Under the pieces are notes generated by a model, which was given only the letters and a program-made list of their open reading frames with translations, was not told the DNA's origin and searched no databases. Shown here piece by piece: positions 6,492 through 10,703 of a stretch of DNA of 10,703 bases. Numbering within the stretch: position 1 is the first letter of the stretch; each line of letters begins with the position of its first letter. The stretch is from Legionellaceae bacterium (GTDB taxonomy: Bacteria > Pseudomonadota > Gammaproteobacteria > Legionellales > Legionellaceae), in NCBI GenBank assembly GCA_947473535.1, contig CANJFK010000009.1:1-10703 (forward strand), in the 5' to 3' direction. The position numbers were made by a program, and so were the translations under genes.

Positions 6492-8150
6492 ATGAACGAA
6501 AGCAGTGAAAAGCGAACACATTTTATTAGGCAATTGATTAGTGAAGAATTGAGTAGTGGAAAACATAAATCAGTCATGACACGTTTCCCGCCAGAGCCTA
6601 ATGGTTATTTACATATTGGACATGCTAAATCGATTTGTTTGAATTTTGGTTTGGCCGACGAATTCTCTGGGCACTGTAATTTGCGCTTTGATGATACGAA
6701 TCCAATTAAAGAAGAAGATGAATTCGTACATGCCATTATTGATGATGTGCATTGGCTTGGTTTTGAGTGGAATGCCATTACTTATTCTTCCGATTATTAC
6801 CAGCAATTGCATGATTTTGCCGTTGATTTAATTCAGCAGGGCTTGGCTTATGTTGATAGTCTGACTATGGATGAGATTCGTGCTTATCGGGGAACATTAC
6901 AAGAGCCTGGACGAAACAGCCCCTATCGAGACAGGTCAACCGATGAAAATCTAGATTTGTTTGCGCGCATGAAAGCGGGCGAATTTCCTGATGGATCGCT
7001 TGTGTTACGCGCTCGTATTGATATGAACGCCGGCAACATCAATATGCGTGATCCGGTGCTCTATCGAATTCGTCATGTCGCACATCAACGTACAGGTAAT
7101 GATTGGTGTATTTATCCAATGTATGATTATGCTCATCCCTTGTCGGATGCGTTGGAAAAAATAACACATTCTTTGTGTACATTGGAATTTCAAGACCATC
7201 GTCCTTTGTATGATTGGCTGATTGAGCACCTACCTGTGCCAGCTAAACCGGTACAAACGGAGTTTGCTCGTTTAAATTTATCTCATACCATAACCAGCAA
7301 ACGTAAACTTCGTGAGCTGGTTGAACAAAACGTCGTAACGGGTTGGGATGACCCACGCTTACCGACCATTCGTGGCATGCGTAAACGCGGGTATCCGCCT
7401 GCAGCGATTCGACAATTTTGTGAGATGGTGGGTATTTCACGAAGTGATTCAATCATTGATATGTCGCTGCTGGAGGCTTGTGTTCGTGACGAATTAAACA
7501 AGACATCCAAACGAGCGTTATGTGTACTTGATCCTATCAAGGTCATCATTGAAAACTACCCGGAGTCGCACGTTGAAGCGTTGACAGCACCATTCAATCC
7601 GCAGGATCCTGCGTCTGCCAGCCGTGTATTACCGTTTTCCAGAGAAATTTACATTGAACGCAGTGATTTTATGGAAGATCCGCCTAAAAAATATTTTCGA
7701 CTTTTCATTGGTGCTGAGGTTCGTTTACGGCACGCTTACGTGATTCGTTGCACCGGTGTAACGCATAATGAGCAGGGTGATGTTGTGGAGATTCGTTGCA
7801 CATATGATGCCGCGACATTAGGTAAAAATCCTGAGGACCGAAAAATTAAAGGGGTCATACATTGGGTTTCTGTAGCACATGCTCATCCAGTTACGATTTA
7901 TCAATATGATCGTTTGTTTCATGATGTAAATCCAGCGCGTGAAGAAAACTTCATGCAGTTTTTCAACCCGAATTCGTTGCAGGTTTTGCAGGCCGTATGT
8001 GAACCATCGTTGGCCCTTCAACCGTTACATGAAGTGCTGCAATTTGAGCGTTTGGGCTACTACTGTGTTAATCAAGTTGAAAAAGGTCAAGCGACTGCGT
8101 TTCATCGAGTTGTTGATATGAAAGATACTTGGGGGACTAAGGGATGTTAA
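6492..8150 (+). CDS. glnS: Glutaminyl-tRNA synthetase
   Basis: GlnRS attaches glutamine to tRNA(Gln) using ATP; it is a class I synthetase. The 552 residues are almost the E. coli length of 554. [20 protein letters not shown] (31-50) contains the HIGH motif at 41-44. [14 protein letters not shown] follows at 65-78. The GlnRS-specific ACB segment [15 protein letters not shown] is at about 233-247. The second ATP motif, MSKRK in E. coli, is TSKRK at 268-272: the catalytic lysine is kept and Met is replaced by Thr. The C-terminal part (residues 340 onward) is the paired beta-barrel anticodon-binding region. The ATG lies 6 nt after the truA stop, with GGAG about 12 nt upstream inside truA, so coupling to truA is likely. 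Its last 7 nt overlap cysS. A dedicated GlnRS implies that Gln-tRNA is charged directly in this organism. Confidence 0.98.
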   Translation: MNESSEKRTHFIRQLISEELSSGKHKSVMTRFPPEPNGYLHIGHAKSICLNFGLADEFSGHCNLRFDDTNPIKEEDEFVHAIIDDVHWLGFEWNAITYSSDYYQQLHDFAVDLIQQGLAYVDSLTMDEIRAYRGTLQEPGRNSPYRDRSTDENLDLFARMKAGEFPDGSLVLRARIDMNAGNINMRDPVLYRIRHVAHQRTGNDWCIYPMYDYAHPLSDALEKITHSLCTLEFQDHRPLYDWLIEHLPVPAKPVQTEFARLNLSHTITSKRKLRELVEQNVVTGWDDPRLPTIRGMRKRGYPPAAIRQFCEMVGISRSDSIIDMSLLEACVRDELNKTSKRALCVLDPIKVIIENYPESHVEALTAPFNPQDPASASRVLPFSREIYIERSDFMEDPPKKYFRLFIGAEVRLRHAYVIRCTGVTHNEQGDVVEIRCTYDAATLGKNPEDRKIKGVIHWVSVAHAHPVTIYQYDRLFHDVNPAREENFMQFFNPNSLQVLQAVCEPSLALQPLHEVLQFERLGYYCVNQVEKGQATAFHRVVDMKDTWGTKGC

Positions 8151-9502
8151 GCCTTTATAATTCATTAACACGTACAAAAGAACCATTTACGCCCATACAA
8201 CCTGGTAAAATTGGTATGTATGTATGTGGCATTACTGTTTATGATCGCTGTCACCTAGGGCACGCACGCTCTATGGTGTGTTTTGATGTCATTGTGCGTT
8301 TTTTACGCGCCCAAGGCAATGCAGTGACGTACGTGCGCAATATCACCGACATTGATGACAAAATCATCATGCGGGCGCATGAACGTGGCCTGTCAATTCA
8401 TGAATTGACGGCTCATTATATTGACGCAATGCATGCCGATGCACGTGCATTAAATATCTTACCACCGGACCTAGAACCACGGGCAACGGATCATGTCGAC
8501 GCCACTATCAATTTAATTGGGCGTCTAATTCAGACTGATTATGCTTATGTGAGTGATAATGGGGACGTTTGTTATCAAGTCGAGCGCTTTGCCGATTATG
8601 GAAAATTATCGCACAAAGATCTGGATGGCTTAATGTCTGGCGCTCGTGTTGATATTGTGAAGGAAAAGCGCTCGCCGCTTGATTTTGTATTATGGAAAAT
8701 GGCCAAAGCTGATGAACCAAGTTGGCCTTCTCCTTGGGGTAATGGACGGCCTGGTTGGCATATTGAATGCTCCGCAATGGCGATGAATGAATTAGGTGAG
8801 CAATTTGATATTCATGGTGGCGGGCTTGATTTGCAATTTCCTCATCATGAAAATGAAATAGCCCAAAGCGAAGGTGCGACAGGTAAACAGTTTGCCAATT
8901 ATTGGCTGCATGTTGGGATGTTGCAGGTCAATAATGAAAAAATGGCGAAATCAACAGGTAATTTTTTTACCATCGAAGATGTATTAAAAAAACACCATAA
9001 CGAAGTTGTGCGTTATTTTTTATTGAGTAGTCATTATCGTAGTCCGCTTAATTATTCTGAAGATAATTTACAAAATGCAGGCAAAGCATTAACCCGTCTC
9101 TATCAATCGATTCGAGAAATTGATATAGAATCGCACGAGTTAGATCAAAGCTGGTTAGATCAATTTAATCAAGCGATGAATGATGATTTTAATACACCAA
9201 TAGCCTTATCTGTATTATTTCAATTAAGTCATGAAATCAACAAGACTAAATCACCGATACTTGTCGCCACGTTGAAATATCTGGCCTCTACGTTAGGTTT
9301 TTTACAAGAATTACCGGACGTCTTTTTACAAGCAGGGCTTGCAGAAGAAGATACTGTGGCAATTGATAAACTTGTTGCAGCGCGTGTTCAAGCAAGACTG
9401 CAACGTGATTGGGCTAAAGCGGATGAAATTAGAGCCTTGCTTATGAAACAAGGGATTGAATTGGAAGATAGCGCAGACAATACAACGTGGAGGCGGGGTT
9501 AA
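8144..9502 (+). CDS. cysS: Cysteinyl-tRNA synthetase
   Basis: CysRS charges tRNA(Cys) with cysteine; it is a monomeric class I enzyme with a catalytic zinc. The 452 residues compare with 461 in E. coli. All expected landmarks sit at E. coli numbering. Zinc ligands are C28 ([10 protein letters not shown]), C209 (WHIECSAMA), H234 and E238 (FPHHENE). HLGH is at 37-40. KMAKS at 266-270 stands for KMSKS, with Ser replaced by Ala, a frequent variant. The C-terminal DALR-type helical region includes [10 protein letters not shown]. The ATG overlaps the end of glnS by 7 nt (ATGTTAA), with GGGGGA at 8131-8136 as ribosome site, which indicates translational coupling. In pseudomonads glnS-cysS are also adjacent and followed by folD; here folD has moved to the other strand. 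Confidence 0.98.
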   Translation: MLSLYNSLTRTKEPFTPIQPGKIGMYVCGITVYDRCHLGHARSMVCFDVIVRFLRAQGNAVTYVRNITDIDDKIIMRAHERGLSIHELTAHYIDAMHADARALNILPPDLEPRATDHVDATINLIGRLIQTDYAYVSDNGDVCYQVERFADYGKLSHKDLDGLMSGARVDIVKEKRSPLDFVLWKMAKADEPSWPSPWGNGRPGWHIECSAMAMNELGEQFDIHGGGLDLQFPHHENEIAQSEGATGKQFANYWLHVGMLQVNNEKMAKSTGNFFTIEDVLKKHHNEVVRYFLLSSHYRSPLNYSEDNLQNAGKALTRLYQSIREIDIESHELDQSWLDQFNQAMNDDFNTPIALSVLFQLSHEINKTKSPILVATLKYLASTLGFLQELPDVFLQAGLAEEDTVAIDKLVAARVQARLQRDWAKADEIRALLMKQGIELEDSADNTTWRRG

Positions 9503-9572
9503 AACTGGTGATATGAAAAAGGTTCAAAAATAATTTAGTTTCTTATTTGCTTTTTTTAAAAAGCTCTCCTAA

Positions 9573-9581
9573 TGTTATATT
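9573..9581 (+). promoter_or_regulatory. Extended -10 promoter for the 56-aa gene
   Basis: TGTTATATT combines the extended TGN element (9573-9575) with TATATT (9576-9581, five of six bases). The start of transcription would be near 9588, leaving a leader of about 27 nt. The region upstream is T/A-rich (9546-9562), without a real -35 box, which suits an extended -10 promoter. Confidence 0.45.
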
Positions 9582-9614
9582 GTTGTAATTCAATTAACTT
9601 ACTGGAGAAATGGA

Positions 9615-9785
9615 ATGTCTCACCATAATGCACCATGTAGTGATAAAAGCAAAAATAGCTGTACAACTAGCACACCGAAAGGTGGGGCTCAAAAAGGCGG
9701 CACACGCGATGCATCAGAGAAGGGACGTGGCAATATATCTCAAGATCGTCAGCGAAATATGCAAAATGAAAAGCACGGTAAATAA
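9615..9785 (+). CDS. Small hydrophilic basic protein (56 aa), unknown function
   Basis: This short frame begins with ATG at 9615, 7 nt after GGAG at 9604-9607, and ends with TAA at 9783-9785. It has an extended -10 promoter upstream and a terminator-like hairpin downstream, so it is a complete small transcription unit after cysS. The product starts MSHHNAPCSDKSKNSC and continues with PKGGAQKGGTRD, then a polar, Gln/Arg/Asn/Lys-rich tail. It has two cysteines (C8, C16), no hydrophobic stretch and no signal peptide, and is probably disordered. The KGG..KGGTRD stretch recalls KGG-type stress-induced small proteins, but the match is too short to name the family. A second frame, starting 5 nt earlier at 9610 and ending at 9789, is also open; its spacing to GGAG is only 2 nt. 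Confidence 0.6.
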   Translation: MSHHNAPCSDKSKNSCTTSTPKGGAQKGGTRDASEKGRGNISQDRQRNMQNEKHGK

Positions 9786-9793
9786 TTAGTCGT

Positions 9794-9832
9794 TGCACCC
9801 TGTCCAGCAAGTTATTTGTTGTATAGGGTGCA
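9794..9832 (+). terminator. Hairpin terminator after the 56-aa gene
   Basis: TGCACCCT (9794-9801) pairs with AGGGTGCA (9825-9832). The stem continues through a G-T and a T-A pair, one C/T mismatch and six further pairs (9805-9810 with 9816-9821, one G-T) to a 5-nt loop. The downstream sequence CATTTCGTCTTTC is T-rich without an unbroken T-run. It begins 8 nt after the stop codon, which fits a factor-independent or weak terminator. Confidence 0.6.
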
Positions 9833-9972
9833 CATTTCGTCTTTCATGCTCCAAAAAAAAGCACAAGCAATTCCTCTTCTTGATATCCCATGGGCAAAAC
9901 GCCAGCCACAATCTGCGTGGATGGGTACACTTGCTCCAGTACATTTCCAAATTGATTTAGTATCAATGGCAC
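9833..9972. other. Gene-free stretch left of the inverted repeat
   Basis: Short frames run through here on both strands (9816-10067 plus, 9844-10080 minus), but both extend into the inverted repeat, have no ribosome site at a sensible start and show no recognisable motif. I see no RNA gene and no promoter worth naming. It may be decayed DNA associated with the arrival of the repeat element. Confidence 0.4.
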
Positions 9973-10129
9973 GTATCCGGTCACAATCGTCGGGGAAACT
10001 CGACCTCTCGACGTATCGCGGCTTGTCCGCGATATCCAGAGATCCAATGCCAGAGCGAGATCCCTAGATACCGCGGACAAGCCGCGGTACGTCGTCGGAG
10101 TAGTTTACCCGGCGATTGTGACAGGATAC
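9973..10129. repeat. Long nested inverted repeat, REPIN/MITE-like
   Basis: The left arm 9973-10044 and right arm 10059-10129 are imperfect reverse complements over about 70 nt, with a 14-nt centre. Outer ends are GTATCC/GGATAC, followed by TCACAATCG/CGATTGTGA. Each arm also contains its own palindrome around the same core: TATCGCGG-CTTGT-CCGCGATA at 10014-10034 and TACCGCGG-ACAAG-CCGCGGTA at 10069-10089, both perfect 8-bp stems with 5-nt loops. Several arm differences keep pairing as G-T in RNA. Two inverted palindromic units with a spacer is the layout of a REPIN, mobilised elsewhere by RAYT transposases; a short MITE is the alternative. It is visibly more GC-rich than its surroundings. No transposase or target-site duplication is seen. 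Confidence 0.8.
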
Positions 10130-10179
10130 AAGGGCACCATCTTATGCATACCCTTTCTTTGAAAAAGGGGCGTAGGGGG

Positions 10180-10205
10180 ACGATCCAAGATTAAGCTTGG
10201 ATCGT
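10180..10205. repeat. Perfect 10-bp hairpin
   Basis: ACGATCCAAG (10180-10189) pairs fully with CTTGGATCGT (10196-10205) around a 6-nt loop. It lies 52 bp past the stop of the minus-strand cysteine-rich gene and could end that transcript, although no T-run follows on either strand. A weaker imperfect stem (CCCTTT...AAAGGG) lies just to its left at about 10151-10169. Confidence 0.5.
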
Positions 10206-10256
10206 ATCGATGGGTTCCATTATATCAATGGTTTGTATACAGGGCTCGTAGTTAAC

Positions 10257-10475
10257 TCAAGATTTCGTATGCGTCGCTCCGTCAGTGCAGGTACATGTGC
10301 CTTCTCTTTTATCAATATCGATGATGCACGACTGCATGCCATTGTGCATCATACAAAAACGACCACAATTTTTTTGTTGCTGATCAGCACAGTCTTTCGT
10401 ATTATCAGCAAAGGCCGTTAATGAGCTAAAAAAAATCACGCAGCTAATTGTGGCAACCAATGGTCTAATAATCAT
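10257..10475 (-). CDS. Small secreted six-cysteine peptide, CS-alpha-beta-like pattern
   Basis: The 72-residue product begins with a clear signal peptide: MIIR, a hydrophobic core with ISCVIFFSSL, then TAFA|DN as a likely cleavage site near residue 23. The mature part, about 49 residues, has six cysteines spaced C-x7-C-x3-C-x8-C-x10-C-x1-C. CGRFC lies in a stretch likely to be helical, and CIIDI...TCTCTDG looks like a beta-hairpin. CxxxC in a helix plus CxC in the last strand is the hallmark of the cysteine-stabilised alpha-beta (defensin/toxin) fold; the usual GxC before the fourth cysteine is absent (QSC). Gram-negative export would place it in the periplasm, where Dsb enzymes can form disulfides. 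The ATG has GGGAG 7 nt upstream. The gene stands alone. No family is recognised; function is unknown. Confidence 0.75.
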   Translation of the reverse strand: MIIRPLVATISCVIFFSSLTAFADNTKDCADQQQKNCGRFCMMHNGMQSCIIDIDKREGTCTCTDGATHTKS

Positions 10476-10512
10476 TATTTTTCTCCCTTGTTAATAATGT
10501 AAAATTTGAAAC

Positions 10513-10518
10513 ATCATA
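10513..10518 (-). promoter_or_regulatory. -10-like box upstream of the cysteine-rich gene
   Basis: The complement reads TATGAT, five of six consensus bases, about 38 nt before the ATG at 10475. No convincing -35 box is found at 16-18 bp. Confidence 0.3.
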
Positions 10519-10574
10519 AACTCATGGTAGATTACTATCGCCAATTTTGCCACCTCAGTCTTGTCCAATGCAAG

Positions 10575-10624
10575 ATGAGTCTCAAATGATAGTCTGATTC
10601 CAATACAAATGAGTCTGAAATAAT
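10575..10624. repeat. Pair of degenerate 16-nt direct repeats
   Basis: ATGAGTCTCAAATGAT (10575-10590) recurs as ATGAGTCTGAAATAAT (10609-10624) with two mismatches, 34 bp apart. A third AGTCTGA lies between them at 10591-10597. Apart from these, 10476-10668 shows no gene or RNA that I can support. Spaced copies upstream of both the cysteine-rich gene and a possible gene at the right edge could be binding sites. Confidence 0.5.
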
Positions 10625-10668
10625 CGTTAAAAAAGGAATATAGAGGCAAAGTTGTTCATGATAGAGAG

Positions 10669-10703
10669 ATGAACATACGAATGAATGACTCGAATCTTAA
10701 AAC
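10669..10703 (+). CDS. Possible start of a gene running off the right edge
   Basis: From ATG at 10669 the frame reads MNIRMNDSNLK and stays open to the window edge; an inner ATG at 10681 is in the same frame. The only purine-rich site is AGAGAG, touching the first ATG, which is 12 nt before the second. Eleven codons are too few to identify anything, so this is a guess from an open frame. Confidence 0.2.
   Translation, partial: MNIRMNDSNLK

Noticed and set aside
9549..9564. GCTTTTTTTAAAAAGC palindrome after cysS as a terminator
   Set aside because: The stem is nearly all A-T with a 2-nt loop and no GC-rich part; it is better explained as the AT-rich stretch upstream of the 56-aa gene's promoter.
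9816..10080. Open frames of 78-83 codons on both strands across the inverted repeat
   Set aside because: They run into the palindromic repeat, lack ribosome sites and have no recognisable motif; open frames on both strands are easily produced by GC-rich inverted repeats.

Overview
The window looks like chromosome from a moderately AT-rich gammaproteobacterium. The housekeeping proteins (RlmJ, FolD, TruA, GlnRS, CysRS, glyoxalase II) all match gammaproteobacterial forms. One large gene has the features of a host-directed effector: a phosphoinositide-phosphatase-type CX5R motif, a C-terminal membrane hairpin and an acidic C-terminal patch. I infer a Legionella/Coxiella-like (Legionellales) intracellular bacterium, but no 16S or marker gene is present to prove it.

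Layout. Positions 1-1197 (minus strand) hold the 5' part of gloB (glyoxalase II), cut by the window edge and lying 2 nt downstream of rlmJ (23S rRNA adenine methyltransferase). Positions 1198-1640 hold a short, highly charged PA3496-like protein on the plus strand, closed by a perfect 16-bp hairpin shared with the convergent folD. Positions 1643-2488 (minus) are folD, with its own promoter-like boxes. Positions 2578-5499 (minus) are the large effector-like gene. A divergent promoter region follows. Positions 5697-9502 (plus) are a tight truA-glnS-cysS cluster with a 6-nt gap and then a 7-nt overlap. Positions 9615-9785 hold a 56-codon hydrophilic protein with a terminator-like hairpin after it. 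Positions 9786-10256 are a gene-free stretch dominated by a long, nested, REPIN-like inverted repeat. Positions 10257-10475 (minus) encode a small secreted six-cysteine peptide. The right edge is non-coding, with a degenerate direct repeat and perhaps the first codons of another gene.

Functionally, most of the window is translation support: rRNA modification (rlmJ), tRNA pseudouridylation (truA), two class I aminoacyl-tRNA synthetases (glnS, cysS) and one-carbon metabolism (folD). In Pseudomonas glnS, cysS and folD are neighbours. Here folD is on the other strand and the effector-like gene and truA lie between, so the large gene looks like an accessory insertion in a conserved neighbourhood.

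The two most interesting items are the SidF-like candidate phosphoinositide phosphatase effector and the exported peptide whose cysteine spacing (C-x7-C-x3-C-x8-C-x10-C-x1-C) matches the CS-alpha-beta, defensin-like pattern.
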